Assembly (NCBI RefSeq): GCF_000521605.1
Contig: NZ_CP006942.1
Location: 186,001-250,000, forward strand
DNA from: Mannheimia sp. USDA-ARS-USMARC-1261
GTDB lineage: Bacteria; Pseudomonadota; Gammaproteobacteria; Enterobacterales; Pasteurellaceae
Direction: 5' to 3'
DNA: 64,000 nt
The stretch's first letter is position 1. Each line of letters opens with the position of its first letter. The position numbers and the translations under genes are program-made. Positions 45,995 to 59,575 of the stretch are shown in pieces. The notes beneath the pieces are model-generated. The model was given only the letters and a program-made list of their open reading frames with translations. It ran no database searches and had not been told where the DNA came from.

Positions 45995-46706
45995 CGTCAT
46001 TATTCGTGGCATTAGGTTACAAGCGGTTAAAAATCAGGAAATTTTTGCAAATTTTTTAATGAATGAGCAGAGTATTCAACAGGGAAGATTGATCGCCATT
46101 AATGCGGAAAAAGTGATTAATGCAGAAAAAAATCCACAGCTACACCAAGTGATTGCTGACTCTGAGTTTAACTATGCAGATGGGATCAGCATTGTTCAGT
46201 CGGTAAAAAAGAAATATCCAAATATGGAAATAGAAAGAATTGCAGGAGCAGATTTATGGGAAAAACTAATGCAAAAAACAGGGGAGTTGAATGTGCCTGT
46301 TTTTTTAGTGGGTAGCACTTCTGAGAATTTAAAGTTAGTTGAAGCTAAGTTAGCGAAATGGAGTGTCAATATTGTCGGCACGCATCACGGCTATTTTAAT
46401 GAAGAAGATGAACACTCTCTTATTACCCAAATTAAGCAAAGTGGAGCGAAATTTATCAGTGTTGCAATGGGAACGCCAAAGCAAGAGCTATTTATTCAAA
46501 AAGTCTATAAAGAATATCCGCAGGCTCTCTATATGGGGGTAGGGGGAACTTACGATGTTTTTACCGGAAAGACAAAAAGAGCACCTAAAATCTGGCAAAA
46601 TTTAGGACTGGAGTGGTTTTATCGCTTATTACATCAACCCACACGTTGGCAACGACAACTCAATTTGCTGAGATATGCTTATTATTATGTAACGAATCAG
46701 CTCTAA
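45984..46706 (+). CDS. wecG: UDP-N-acetyl-D-mannosaminuronic acid transferase
   Basis: A 240-residue glycosyltransferase of family 26 (WecG/TagA/CpsF): LIAINAEKVINAEKNPQL near 31, YADGISIVQSVK, GSTSENLKLVEAKLA, SVAMGTPKQELFI and GVGGTYDVFTGKTKRAP. It adds ManNAcA to GlcNAc-PP-lipid. The ATG at 45984 has GGTGGG upstream and overlaps wzyE. An uptake signal lies in frame near its start (LQAVKN). It is followed by tRNA genes, the same neighbourhood as in E. coli apart from yifK. Confidence 0.94.
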   Translation: MFDNVIIRGIRLQAVKNQEIFANFLMNEQSIQQGRLIAINAEKVINAEKNPQLHQVIADSEFNYADGISIVQSVKKKYPNMEIERIAGADLWEKLMQKTGELNVPVFLVGSTSENLKLVEAKLAKWSVNIVGTHHGYFNEEDEHSLITQIKQSGAKFISVAMGTPKQELFIQKVYKEYPQALYMGVGGTYDVFTGKTKRAPKIWQNLGLEWFYRLLHQPTRWQRQLNLLRYAYYYVTNQL

Positions 46707-46791
46707 AAATCAGCATATTTGATATTTATTACACGTTTTGAATAAAATAAAATCAAATGAGATGTTTTTTTAAATTTTTTTGAAAAAGTGC

Positions 46792-46820
46792 TAGACAAGG
46801 GGAATGGAAATCTATAATAT
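46792..46820 (+). promoter_or_regulatory. Promoter of the tRNA-Arg/His/Pro cluster
   Basis: TAGACA (46792-46797), then TAATAT (46815-46820) at 17 bp, with an overlapping TATAAT (46813) at 15 bp. A GC-rich ACGCCTCCG follows, resembling the discriminator of stringently controlled stable-RNA promoters. Confidence 0.65.
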
Positions 46821-46862
46821 ACGCCTCCGTTGCGACGCAATAACTTATTGATGTAAATCAAA

Positions 46863-46939
<77 letters not shown>

Positions 46940-46966
46940 GAGTCAATGCAGCACTATCAACACAAT

Positions 46967-47043
46967 GGTGGCTATAGCTCAGTTGGTAGAGCCCTGGATT
47001 GTGATTCCAGTTGTCGTGGGTTCGAATCCCATTAGCCACCCCA
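46967..47043 (+). tRNA. tRNA-His (anticodon GTG)
   Basis: 77 nt including the extra 5' G typical of tRNA-His. Starts GGTGGCTATAGCTCAG, anticodon loop TTGTGAT, ends ACCCCA. Appears the same as E. coli tRNA-His from memory. Confidence 0.96.
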
Positions 47044-47070
47044 TTTAAATATACTCTTATGAGTAACTGA

Positions 47071-47147
47071 CGGCGAGTAGCGCAGCTTGGTAGCGCAACT
47101 GGTTTGGGACCAGTGGGTCGTAGGTTCAAATCCTATCTCGCCGACCA
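47071..47147 (+). tRNA. tRNA-Pro (anticodon TGG)
   Basis: 77 nt. Acceptor CGGCGAG pairs with CTCGCCG, anticodon loop TTTGGGA gives TGG, and CCA is encoded. It ends 10 bp before the rRNA leader boxA. Confidence 0.95.
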
Positions 47148-47157
47148 ATTCTTTTTT

Positions 47158-47198
47158 GCTCTTTAACAATTTATCAGACAATCTGTGTGGGCACTTGT
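47158..47198 (+). promoter_or_regulatory. rRNA leader antitermination region (boxA)
   Basis: TGCTCTTTAACAATTTATCA and the following bases equal the boxA region of enterobacterial rrn leaders. It begins about 10 bp after tRNA-Pro with no promoter between. A possible promoter TTGACT (47202) - 17 bp - TTTAAT (47225) lies downstream of boxA. Confidence 0.85.
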
Positions 47199-47336
47199 TG
47201 ATTGACTTGATTTTAAAAATATTTTTTAATTTTGAAGTCTTAATAGGTGCTAACTAGAAATTCATTTTAACTTTTTTAAGTTTACTTAAATTAGTGTGAT
47301 TATTTTATGTCAGCAGTATTGAGCGATTGAACTTTT

Positions 47337-48875
<1,539 letters not shown>

Positions 48876-48984
48876 CCAAGAATCAAGAAGCGAGAGCTTG
48901 ATGGCGTAAAGCCAGAACGACAGCAAGTGTTCACACAGATTGTTTGATAGATGAAAGTAAAGACAAAACCGAAGGTCATCCGTT

Positions 48985-49061
<77 letters not shown>

Positions 49062-49111
49062 CTCGAACGATGCGAAAGCCGAGCAAGAGTGAAAACAACG
49101 GAAGATGAATT

Positions 49112-49187
49112 GGGGATATAGCTCAGCTGGGAGAGCGCCTGCCTTGCACGCAGGAGGTCAGCGGTTCGATCCCGCTTATCTCCACCA
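49112..49187 (+). tRNA. tRNA-Ala (anticodon TGC) in the 16S-23S spacer
   Basis: 76 nt, starting GGGGATATAGCTCAGCTGGG, anticodon loop CTTGCAC gives TGC, and CCA is encoded. Confidence 0.97.
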
Positions 49188-49499
49188 ATCATCATACCTA
49201 AGGTTGCAAGCGGTAGAAAATACCGAGATTTTTGCGATTTTAGGTATGATGATAGGCGAAAGCCGATTGTCTAATGTTCTTTAAAAATTTAGAAACAAGC
49301 TGAAAAACTGAGAGATTTTTCAAGTTCACTAAAGCAAAAAGCAAAAAGCAAAAAGCAATAGTGAATAAATTGAAAGTCTGAGTATAAAAAATCTTGAGTG
49401 AACAAAAGCACTCAAGTGTTTAGTTGAATAATATCGCTTCAAATAAAATCGTTTGATTGATTTAAATGAAAATTTAAATGAAAACATTTGAGGTTGTAT
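49188..49499 (+). other. Spacer between tRNA-Ala and 23S: stem with uptake signal, boxA, heptamer repeat
   Basis: Gene-free 312 bp. Perfect 14-bp arms ATCATCATACCTAA (49188-49201) and TTAGGTATGATGAT (49240-49253) enclose an uptake-signal-like TTGCAAGCGGTAGA. A boxA-like TGTTCTTTAAAAATTT is at 49275. Three GCAAAAA heptamers run from 49334 to 49354. The rest is AT-rich with AATTTAAATG repeats near 49470. Confidence 0.8.
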
Positions 49500-52400
<2,901 letters not shown>

Positions 52401-52543
52401 ACAACGCTCAAGTGTTTTTGGAAGCGAAAGCGAGAAAGACGAGAAGCGAAGTAGAGTAAAGACTAAACAGAAGACAAACAAAGAAAAGACGAACAGAGAA
52501 AGCATACTCAAAGTAACAGCTTGTTTTTAGATTTTAACGGATT

Positions 52544-52662
52544 TTCCCGACGACAATAGTGCTGTGGTTCTACCTGATTCCATTCCGAACTCAGAAGTAA
52601 AACGCAGTAACGTCGATGGTAGTGTGGTGATTCGCCATGTGAGAGTAGAGCATCGTCGGGTT
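52544..52662 (+). rRNA. rrf: 5S ribosomal RNA
   Basis: About 119 nt. CCCGACGAC at the 5' end pairs with GTCGTCGGG-like CATCGTCGGG at the 3' end; the internal CCGAACTCAGAAGTAAAACG and GATGGTAGTGTGG are characteristic. The spacer to 23S is purine-rich. Ends may be off by one or two bases. Confidence 0.95.
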
Positions 52663-52738
52663 TTTAATTTGAAGCGAAAGCGGAAGAGACAGAAGAAAAG
52701 AACGAAGACATAAACATAAATAAACAAGGCATAAAGAG

Positions 52739-52774
52739 CCCCTAAGTAGAGATACTTAGGGGTTTTTGTTTTTT
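52739..52774 (+). terminator. Terminator of the rRNA operon
   Basis: Stem CCCCTAAGTA / TACTTAGGGG with loop GAGA, followed by TTTTTGTTTTTT. Confidence 0.93.
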
Positions 52775-52870
52775 ATCTTAGCATAACCATAACCATAGCA
52801 TAGAAGGTTATTTTGCAAAATAAGGTATAAAAATGACCGATTGTTATTAAGGGAAAGTTACAGCTTGTTT

Positions 52871-53662
52871 TTAGCTCCATTCAAGTGTGTAAGGCTTAAT
52901 GCCAATTTCTTTACTATTAAGACATCCCTGTAGAGTTCTAACATTATTAACAATATTTTCAGTAATTAGGTTGGCTTGTCTCATTTTTTCTTCAGTAACA
53001 TTAGGATCTTTTTCATTAAATAAAATCGCATTCAGTAATCTTTCGGCGTGCATTCCATCTCGGTAGTAGTGTAAAACGCCAACATCGTTAAATGCTGTAG
53101 CTACTGAGCTGATTTGTGTAGTTGCTATGCCTAATGCACCATCTTCTCCACCTAATTCTCTAAAGAGTTGATGATGTGGGAATCCACCGCAAGCTAAGAA
53201 AAATGAGCGACGGAATACGACATTTCCTCCACAGGTCATTCGCATATATTGCCAAGCTTGGCCAAAATTGGGGTGGGTACTGTAGCGTTTATCTAAGTCA
53301 ATCGGCGTTAATGCCAGGCGAACCAAAGCAGTTTCAGGTTTGAATTCAAAAATCTTTGTGGCTACCTGTAATGCTCCGTTTTCATAAGCATCATCAGCAT
53401 CTAAAAAGGCGATTAAATCCGCTTCACTTTGTAATGCTCCCCAATTACGGGTTTTTGCCACGCCATTATTTTGAGGCATTTGTTCTACTCTAATTTTATC
53501 AGGTACTTGGGCTTGTAAATATTGAGCTAGAGCAAGTGTATTATCAGTTGAGCCATCATCAATCAGCCATAGTAGATTTAATTCCGGTTGATTTAATACA
53601 CTTTGAACAGCTCGAACAAGCGTGTTTTCGGCGTTGTAGCAAGGAATAATGACATCAATCAT
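52871..53662 (-). CDS. Family 2 glycosyltransferase
   Basis: A 263-residue GT-A fold enzyme. [20 protein letters not shown] opens it, [12 protein letters not shown] lies near 33, and the nucleotide-sugar/metal DxD motif is [14 protein letters not shown] near 89. It probably transfers a sugar to a surface glycan such as lipooligosaccharide, but donor and acceptor cannot be read. It overlaps lpxH by 4 nt (ATGA) and is the last gene of the minus-strand run, ending near the rRNA operon terminator. The coupling to lpxH, a lipid A gene, is suggestive. Confidence 0.85.
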   Translation of the reverse strand: MIDVIIPCYNAENTLVRAVQSVLNQPELNLLWLIDDGSTDNTLALAQYLQAQVPDKIRVEQMPQNNGVAKTRNWGALQSEADLIAFLDADDAYENGALQVATKIFEFKPETALVRLALTPIDLDKRYSTHPNFGQAWQYMRMTCGGNVVFRRSFFLACGGFPHHQLFRELGGEDGALGIATTQISSVATAFNDVGVLHYYRDGMHAERLLNAILFNEKDPNVTEEKMRQANLITENIVNNVRTLQGCLNSKEIGIKPYTLEWS

Positions 53663-54360
53663 ATAAATTCTACCCCTTGTTTGGTTACTCTCAAAATAGA
53701 AGCGTAATTTTCTTTCCAGTCGCCTAATACAATACGCGTAAAGCTAGTATGTTGATGGATTGCTTGGCGATGTGTATGTCCGTGTATAAGTTGCTTTGTG
53801 CCGAATTTAGCGACAATTTGAGATGTAAATTCATTATTCACATCCATAATTTCAGCGGATTTACCACGCTTTTCTTGTTTGCTTTTAGCGCGGATCTTTT
53901 CTGCAATATGAATTCGCCAAGAAAGTGGAAACATTAAAAAGATTGTTTGTCGCCATTTTTGGTGGACTTTTTTACGGAATTGTTGGTATTTTACGTCATC
54001 AGTACAAAGTGTGTCGCCGTGGCAAAGTAATGTGGATGTGCCGAATAAGTCAATGATGTGATAATCAGGTAAAATAATCATACCCGTTTGTTCGCTAAAA
54101 CGTTTCCCAATTAAAAAATCACGATTTCCACAAATAAAATAGCATTTTGTACCGCTTGTCGTGAGGGTTTTAATTGCATTTTTAACAGTTGAAATGAGTT
54201 CAGACTCTTCATCATCGCCAATCCAAAAATCAAACAGATCGCCTAAGATATAAACTGACTCAGCAAGCGGTGCTTTTTCTTGCATAAATTGCAAAAAAAG
54301 ATCGGTAATTTCAGGTTGATTTTCGTTTAAGTGCAGATCGGCAATAAAATAATAAGTCAT
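53659..54360 (-). CDS. lpxH: UDP-2,3-diacylglucosamine diphosphatase
   Basis: A 233-residue calcineurin-like phosphoesterase with the metal-binding set ADLHLNE near 8, [13 protein letters not shown] near 39, CGNRDFLIG near 78, [10 protein letters not shown] near 113 and HGHTHRQA near 195, as in LpxH. It makes lipid X in lipid A synthesis at the membrane. It stands behind a terminator-like hairpin (54382-54415) and is translationally coupled to the glycosyltransferase gene. Confidence 0.95.
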   Translation of the reverse strand: MTYYFIADLHLNENQPEITDLFLQFMQEKAPLAESVYILGDLFDFWIGDDEESELISTVKNAIKTLTTSGTKCYFICGNRDFLIGKRFSEQTGMIILPDYHIIDLFGTSTLLCHGDTLCTDDVKYQQFRKKVHQKWRQTIFLMFPLSWRIHIAEKIRAKSKQEKRGKSAEIMDVNNEFTSQIVAKFGTKQLIHGHTHRQAIHQHTSFTRIVLGDWKENYASILRVTKQGVEFI

Positions 54361-54381
54361 TTGATATTTTTGATAAAAAGA

Positions 54382-54415
54382 AAACGGTTCAATTTTTTAC
54401 AAAATCGAACCGTTT
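54382..54415 (-). terminator. Terminator after the DUF1523-like gene
   Basis: Arms AAACGGTTC and GAACCGTTT form a hairpin; on the minus strand it is followed by TTCTTTTT. It lies between the DUF1523-like gene and lpxH. Confidence 0.75.
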
Positions 54416-54433
54416 GTCAAAGGTTTAATTAGC

Positions 54434-54955
54434 TTAATCTTTAAAGATGCCGCGAATGAATTGCACCGAGAGGAAGAATAAGAAAGCGAGTACAGCATAA
54501 AGGACATAGCTCATAATCGGTTTACTTACAGTTTCCGCTTCAGCTAATGGCTTGATAGAAACAATATTTCTAAATTCATTTAGCCAGTTAATACGCCAGC
54601 CGTAATATTTAATTTGCACACGTTGTTTCTCATTTGCGTAGGCTTGTGCTTTGGCTTGAATATCCGCTGAACCAAATTTGAAATAAGGCGGCAAGCCCCA
54701 GCCCGTATCTTCGTTACGGTACACCATCACTTTCTTGGTTTCTGGCTCTTCGGTAAAGAGGAAGTAAACATCACGCACTTGACCATCAGCAGGGTTTGAT
54801 TTGCTAATCACGCCGTCTTTATCCATTCTGCGAACTTCCATTCCCGTTACTAGCGTTTCTTCATAGCTTGGCATTGCGTAATTAACTGCTCCGCCTAACA
54901 CAATAAAAAAGGCAAGTGAGACTAAAATTAGAAAATATTTGAGCATAATTCTCAT
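54434..54955 (-). CDS. Membrane-anchored protein, DUF1523-like
   Basis: A 173-residue protein with an N-terminal transmembrane segment (about 4-24), a periplasmic domain with METVRRMDKDG-like residues (VTGMEVRRMDKDG near 38) and YRNEDTGWGLPPYFKFGSAD, and a C-terminal membrane segment at about 146-168. It resembles the uncharacterised DUF1523 family. The ATG at 54955 is chosen because AAGGAA lies upstream; the longer frame overlaps the previous gene. Function is unknown. It follows the tatD-type gene after 10 nt. Confidence 0.75.
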   Translation of the reverse strand: MRIMLKYFLILVSLAFFIVLGGAVNYAMPSYEETLVTGMEVRRMDKDGVISKSNPADGQVRDVYFLFTEEPETKKVMVYRNEDTGWGLPPYFKFGSADIQAKAQAYANEKQRVQIKYYGWRINWLNEFRNIVSIKPLAEAETVSKPIMSYVLYAVLAFLFFLSVQFIRGIFKD

Positions 54956-54965
54956 ATTCTGTTCC

Positions 54966-55754
54966 TTATAATTGAATTTTAAATAAGTTTTGCACATTTT
55001 CGGTTGTAATGCGAGCAAATTCTTCTGTTGAAACCCCTTTTAATGTAGCAACATATTCACAAGTTTCTCTCACATAAGCGGGCTGATTTGGCTTTCCTCG
55101 ATAAGGAATGGGAGCTAGATAAGGCGAATCTGTTTCCACTAATAGACGATCTAATGGTACTTTTCTAACCACATCTCGTAATTCTTCCGCATTGCGAAAG
55201 GTAATAATACCCGAAATGGAAATATAAAATCCGATATCTAAGGCACGCTTTGCCATTGTCCAATCTTCCGTAAAGCAATGCAAAACACCACCGCATTTTT
55301 CTGCATTATTTTGTTCTAATATATCCATTGTATCTTGATGTGCTGAGCGAGAATGGATAATTAATGGCTTGTTCAGTTTATTTGCAATTTCAATTTGTTG
55401 AACAAAGAGCGATTGCTGTAATGCTTTGGTTTCTGGTGTGTAGTGATAGTCCAAGCCTGTTTCGCCAATGGCAACCACTTTTGGATCTTGAGCAAATTCA
55501 AAGAGTTTATCGTAATCAAAAGGTTCATCTTCCACATTTAATGGGTGTACGCCACAAGAAAGTGATACGTCATTGCGATGAGCAGTTAAATTTTTCATTG
55601 CTTCAAAACGCCCAACAGTGGTACAAACAGAAAGAAAATGATGAATGCCACGAGCTTTTGCGTTTTCAATCACTTCATCAATATTTTTATATCGGGTGTC
55701 GTAGTCTAAAGAGTCTAAATGACAGTGTGAATCTATAATAAATAAGTCTTTCAT
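54966..55754 (-). CDS. ycfH: TatD-family metal-dependent hydrolase (YcfH type)
   Basis: A 262-residue TIM-barrel hydrolase with the metal-binding start IDSHCHLD near 7, [21 protein letters not shown] near 88, [19 protein letters not shown] and [14 protein letters not shown]. TatD-family enzymes act as DNases or D-aminoacyl-tRNA-type hydrolases; the exact substrate is uncertain. Start at 55754 has AAGGA upstream. The order mltG-tmk-holB-ycfH is as in E. coli. Confidence 0.92.
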   Translation of the reverse strand: MKDLFIIDSHCHLDSLDYDTRYKNIDEVIENAKARGIHHFLSVCTTVGRFEAMKNLTAHRNDVSLSCGVHPLNVEDEPFDYDKLFEFAQDPKVVAIGETGLDYHYTPETKALQQSLFVQQIEIANKLNKPLIIHSRSAHQDTMDILEQNNAEKCGGVLHCFTEDWTMAKRALDIGFYISISGIITFRNAEELRDVVRKVPLDRLLVETDSPYLAPIPYRGKPNQPAYVRETCEYVATLKGVSTEEFARITTENVQNLFKIQL

Positions 55755-55764
55755 TTTTTTCCTT

Positions 55765-56742
55765 TTATTCAAAAATCAAAACCAACTTCGTTAAACAATC
55801 CAATAACATCAATTCCTGATTTACCGCATTTATTTGCACTAAATCTCGCTGGGTTTGTTGGATGATTTGCTGCCCTTGCAGTAATCCGTGAGCGGTGAGT
55901 TGCTGACTAAATGGGATAATTCCATTTTGGAGATCTGGATTGAGCCAACCTTGTATGATGTTCATTTTGGATTTGAGAGCATCATTGAAGAAACTTTCGA
56001 GCCATTCAAGTTGTTGTAAAACATCCTCTTTTTCTTTGTCGAAGGCTTGAAAGAGTAGTACAACATCTCGGCTTTTATAGAAACGCCAGAAGGTTTGTAG
56101 GAACGCTTTTCGTTGTTGCAAGCGGTCATTTTCCAGAAAAGTTTTGCAAATAAGTGGGCGAGAGCGACAAAGGCGGAGAGCGGTTTCTAGCTCGTGCATT
56201 GAGGTTGTAGGAAATTCCGTTTGCAACCATTGCATTGCTTCCGTAGTTTGTGGAGCATAAAGTACCCACGTTTGGCTGCGGCTTTGAATGGTCGCTAACA
56301 CGGTAGATTGCAACGGGGCTTCCAGCAAGAAATAGACATTCTCACGTGGTTCTTCAAGGGTTTTGAGTAGAGCATTGCTGCTGGCTTCGGTTAAGCGATC
56401 TACTCCTCGAATATAGACAACCGTATTACCTCCTTGTTGGGCGAAATTTTGTAGGTTAGCGATCAACTCTCGCACCTGATCGATACCGATATCTTTTCCC
56501 TCAATAGGTTCTAAGATATGGAGGTCAGGGTGATTTTTACTTTGTATAAGTTGGCAACTTTTGCATTGCGAGCAAGGTTCGTTGCTTGTTTTTTCGGTGC
56601 AAAGTAACCACTCAGCCACTTTTTCAATTAAAGTGTCTGTGCCAAGTCCGATATCGGTTTTAAACAGCAGGGCGTGGTGTCCGTATCCATTTAAAAATGA
56701 AGCGATTATTTGTTGGTAAGTGCTTTCAAGCCAAATGTACAT
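55765..56742 (-). CDS. holB: DNA polymerase III, delta' subunit
   Basis: A 325-residue clamp-loader subunit. It has the zinc cysteines CSQCKSCQ near 57-64, PDLHILEP, the DQVRELI stretch and [10 protein letters not shown] near 125. The nucleotide loop is degenerate (TDIGLGTDT), as expected for delta', and the usual SRC motif reads SRS here. It helps load the sliding clamp. The ATG at 56742 overlaps the tmk stop (TAATG). Confidence 0.93.
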   Translation of the reverse strand: MYIWLESTYQQIIASFLNGYGHHALLFKTDIGLGTDTLIEKVAEWLLCTEKTSNEPCSQCKSCQLIQSKNHPDLHILEPIEGKDIGIDQVRELIANLQNFAQQGGNTVVYIRGVDRLTEASSNALLKTLEEPRENVYFLLEAPLQSTVLATIQSRSQTWVLYAPQTTEAMQWLQTEFPTTSMHELETALRLCRSRPLICKTFLENDRLQQRKAFLQTFWRFYKSRDVVLLFQAFDKEKEDVLQQLEWLESFFNDALKSKMNIIQGWLNPDLQNGIIPFSQQLTAHGLLQGQQIIQQTQRDLVQINAVNQELMLLDCLTKLVLIFE

Positions 56743-57362
56743 TATTTCAGCCAATTTCTGATTGCGTGTTGAATATCTGCGGTAACTTGTTCAATTGATT
56801 GTTCTGCATTGATAATGACTGCTTTATCATTATTTTGCGTGAGTTCTAAATAACGCTCACGGGTGCGATAGAAAAAATCTAAACTTTGCTGTTCAATTCT
56901 GTCTAATTCGCCTCTGCCTCTGGCTCGCTCTAAACCGATAACAGGATCAAGGTCGAGATAAATCGTTAAATCGGGTTCAAAAGTGCCAAGCACTGATTCT
57001 TTTAAGGTTTCGAGTAATTTGCGATCTAGTTTACGTCCACCACCTTGATAGGCTTGGGAGGACATATCGTGCCTGTCGCCCAGCACCCATTTACCTTCGG
57101 CAAGTGCCGGTTTGATGACATTTTCCACCAGTTGAACACGGGCAGCATAGAGCATTAATAATTCTGCTTTATCAGTTACAGGCTCTTCGGTTTCGTGCTT
57201 AATTAAATGACGGAGTTTTTCGGCAAGAGGAGTACCACCCGGTTCACGGGTCATCACGATATTTTGAATACCTGCTTGCTCTAACTCTTTTAAAATTACT
57301 TGGTGAGCAGTTGTTTTACCTGCACCTTCTAAGCCTTCAATCACAATAAATTTTCCACGCAT
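56742..57362 (-). CDS. tmk: Thymidylate kinase
   Basis: A 206-residue kinase with the P-loop GLEGAGKTT near 9-17, the [14 protein letters not shown] motif near 38, [16 protein letters not shown] near 93 and a lid region [12 protein letters not shown]. It phosphorylates dTMP to dTDP. The ATG at 57362 matches the family start [10 protein letters not shown]; the longer frame runs into mltG and is not used. It starts 11 nt after mltG. Confidence 0.96.
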   Translation of the reverse strand: MRGKFIVIEGLEGAGKTTAHQVILKELEQAGIQNIVMTREPGGTPLAEKLRHLIKHETEEPVTDKAELLMLYAARVQLVENVIKPALAEGKWVLGDRHDMSSQAYQGGGRKLDRKLLETLKESVLGTFEPDLTIYLDLDPVIGLERARGRGELDRIEQQSLDFFYRTRERYLELTQNNDKAVIINAEQSIEQVTADIQHAIRNWLK

Positions 57363-57372
57363 AGATTTCTCG

Positions 57373-58422
57373 CTATTTTTTCTGTTCGTTACTTTGATTA
57401 TTTTTGCGTTTACGTTCAATTTGAATCCACTCTTGTACCGCTTTATTATGCTCGCTCAGGGTACGACTGAATTTGTGTCCGCCTGTGCCATCGGCTACAA
57501 AGTATAAATACGGTGTATCGTCAGGATTCGCCACTGCCTTGATAGAAGCCTCGCTTGGCATCGCAATTGGCGTTGGTGGTAAACCATCGATTTGATAAGT
57601 GTTATATGGCGTTACTTCTTCTAAATCTTTACGGCGGATATTACCATCGTAGCGATCACCCATTCCATAAATCACTGTTGGATCGGTTTGCAGACGCATT
57701 TTAATGCGTAGACGGTTAATAAACACCGAAGCAACTTGAGGGCGTTCGCCTGCAACGCCGGTTTCTTTTTCCACAATAGATGCAAGAATTAACATCTCAT
57801 ACGGATTAGCAAGCGGTAGATTTTCCGATTTATTTTGCCAAGCTTGCTCTAACGCTGTTTTCTGCTTTTGGTAAGCACGTTTTAGCAAGGCTAAATCTGT
57901 GGAGTTTGGCGTGTAGCTGTAAGTATCTGGGGCAATCCAACCTTCCATTTTTTCGTGTGGAATACCCAGTAATTCAGCGATTTCTTTTTCTGATTTATCT
58001 TTTAGCGTCTGTTGTAAATATTTCGCTTGGCTAAGTTGTTCACGCCAAACCTTGAATGTTCTGCCTTCAATAAACTGCACATTTAATTGCACTTCTTTCC
58101 CTGAACTTAAATGAGCGAGTAAATCTTTTACGGTTGTTAAACCATTTAAGGAATAAGCCCCGGCTTTGAATTTACTTAACTCAGGGTGCAGTCGCATCAA
58201 ATAGGGGAGTAGATCCGCATCATTGTGCGTAACAATGCCTTGTTCTTCTAATAAAGTAGCAAGTTTTTGGCTGGAAACACCTTTTTCCAACACAAAAAGT
58301 TGGTTTTCTTGAACGGTAATTTTATGTTCTGCTAAGGCATTCAGTTTTTGGTAGCCATAAAATAGCCCACCACAGACGATAACACCGGCTAGACCTAATG
58401 CAATAAGGATTTTTTTTAACAT
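57373..58422 (-). CDS. mltG: Endolytic peptidoglycan transglycosylase
   Basis: A 349-residue YceG-like protein with one N-terminal transmembrane helix (about 5-25), a LysM-like region and the catalytic domain containing [20 protein letters not shown] near 212, with the active Glu, then [11 protein letters not shown] and [16 protein letters not shown]. It cuts nascent glycan strands and so limits their length. It is the first gene of the minus-strand run; an uptake signal lies upstream near 58468. Confidence 0.95.
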   Translation of the reverse strand: MLKKILIALGLAGVIVCGGLFYGYQKLNALAEHKITVQENQLFVLEKGVSSQKLATLLEEQGIVTHNDADLLPYLMRLHPELSKFKAGAYSLNGLTTVKDLLAHLSSGKEVQLNVQFIEGRTFKVWREQLSQAKYLQQTLKDKSEKEIAELLGIPHEKMEGWIAPDTYSYTPNSTDLALLKRAYQKQKTALEQAWQNKSENLPLANPYEMLILASIVEKETGVAGERPQVASVFINRLRIKMRLQTDPTVIYGMGDRYDGNIRRKDLEEVTPYNTYQIDGLPPTPIAMPSEASIKAVANPDDTPYLYFVADGTGGHKFSRTLSEHNKAVQEWIQIERKRKNNQSNEQKK

Positions 58423-58512
58423 TGAAATTGAATAAATTAAGGAAAAACGAGTTGAATTTTACTATAAAGCGGTCGTTTTTTCAGAAAAATTTGCAAATGT
58501 GATTTGAATAAA

Positions 58513-58588
58513 TGGTGGGTCATGAAGGATTCGAACCTTCGACCAACGGATTAAAAGTCCGCTGCTCTACCGACTGAGCTAATGACCC
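58513..58588 (-). tRNA. tRNA-Lys (anticodon TTT), copy 3 in transcription order
   Basis: 76 nt on the minus strand, starting GGGTCATTAGCTCAGTCGG, anticodon loop CTTTTAA, CCA encoded. Same sequence as the other two copies. Confidence 0.97.
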
Positions 58589-58610
58589 TCAAAGAGGTGT
58601 TATAAGATAA

Positions 58611-58686
58611 TGGTGGGTCATGAAGGATTCGAACCTTCGACCAACGGATTAAAAGTCCGCTGCTCTACCGACTGAGCTAATGACCC
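58611..58686 (-). tRNA. tRNA-Lys (anticodon TTT), copy 2
   Basis: 76 nt, the same sequence as its neighbours. It lies exactly 98 bp from each of them. Confidence 0.97.
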
Positions 58687-58708
58687 TCAAAGAGGTATTA
58701 TAAGATAA

Positions 58709-58784
58709 TGGTGGGTCATGAAGGATTCGAACCTTCGACCAACGGATTAAAAGTCCGCTGCTCTACCGACTGAGCTAATGACCC
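58709..58784 (-). tRNA. tRNA-Lys (anticodon TTT), copy 1
   Basis: 76 nt, the promoter-proximal copy of a three-gene tandem array. Confidence 0.97.
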
Positions 58785-58807
58785 ATAATCTTGCGTAACG
58801 AGGGCAT

Positions 58808-58835
58808 ATCATACGGATTTTTGAAAGTTTGGCAA
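58808..58835 (-). promoter_or_regulatory. Promoter of the tRNA-Lys array
   Basis: On the minus strand TTGCCA (58830-58835), 16-bp spacer, TATGAT (58808-58813), followed by a GC-rich ATGCCCTCG discriminator region. Confidence 0.72.
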
Positions 58836-58923
58836 GTTTTTTTTCTCTAAAAAATGTTGAGTGTGTGGTTTATAAGCAATTTTACGGAAAATTAAACAGT
58901 TTGATACAAAATACAAACGGGCT

Positions 58924-58952
58924 TTTATCTTTTTATGAAAATAAGCTATAAT
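58924..58952 (+). promoter_or_regulatory. Candidate promoter of ppa
   Basis: A perfect -10 box TATAAT (58947-58952) lies about 40 bp before the ppa start; the -35 candidate TTTATC at 17 bp is weak. Confidence 0.5.
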
Positions 58953-58993
58953 CACGCCGTTTATTTAACCATCAATTTTAGAAGGAAACCAAA

Positions 58994-59521
58994 ATGGGCT
59001 TAGAATTAGTTCCAGCTGGTAAAGAGTTACCAGATGATATTTATGTTGTTATTGAAATCCCTGCAAATTCAGATCCAATCAAATATGAAGTGGACAAAGA
59101 GACAGGTGCATTATTTGTGGATCGCTTTATGGCAACCGCAATGTTTTACCCGGCAAACTACGGTTATGTAAACCATACATTATCATCAGATGGCGACCCG
59201 GTTGATGTATTAGTACCAACACCATACCCATTACAACCAGGTTCAGTAATTCGCTGCCGTCCGGTTGGTGTGTTAAAAATGACCGATGAAGCAGGTGGTG
59301 ATGCAAAAGTAGTTGCAGTTCCGCATACGAAATTAAGCAAAGAGTACGACCACATTAAAGATGTAGGTGATTTACCGGCGTTATTAAAAGCACAAATCCA
59401 GCACTTCTTCGAAAGCTATAAAGCATTAGAAGCAGGCAAATGGGTAAAAGTTGAAGGTTGGGGTGATGTAAATGAAGCCCGCCAAGAAATCTTAGAATCT
59501 TTTGAGCGTGCTAAAAAATAA
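58994..59521 (+). CDS. ppa: Inorganic pyrophosphatase, family I
   Basis: A 175-residue soluble pyrophosphatase, the E. coli length. The active-site stretch is [18 protein letters not shown] near 65-82, with further residues in [11 protein letters not shown] and the FFESYKALE helix. It hydrolyses pyrophosphate released by biosynthesis. RBS GAAGGAAA precedes the ATG. A terminator follows. Confidence 0.97.
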   Translation: MGLELVPAGKELPDDIYVVIEIPANSDPIKYEVDKETGALFVDRFMATAMFYPANYGYVNHTLSSDGDPVDVLVPTPYPLQPGSVIRCRPVGVLKMTDEAGGDAKVVAVPHTKLSKEYDHIKDVGDLPALLKAQIQHFFESYKALEAGKWVKVEGWGDVNEARQEILESFERAKK

Positions 59522-59532
59522 TTTTTGATCTG

Positions 59533-59562
59533 AATGCCAAGCAGATTTGTTTGGCATTTTTT
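59533..59562 (+). terminator. Intrinsic terminator of ppa
   Basis: Stem AATGCCAA / TTGGCATT with a 10-nt loop, followed by TTTTTTG. Confidence 0.8.
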
Positions 59563-59575
59563 GTGGGAAATCGAT

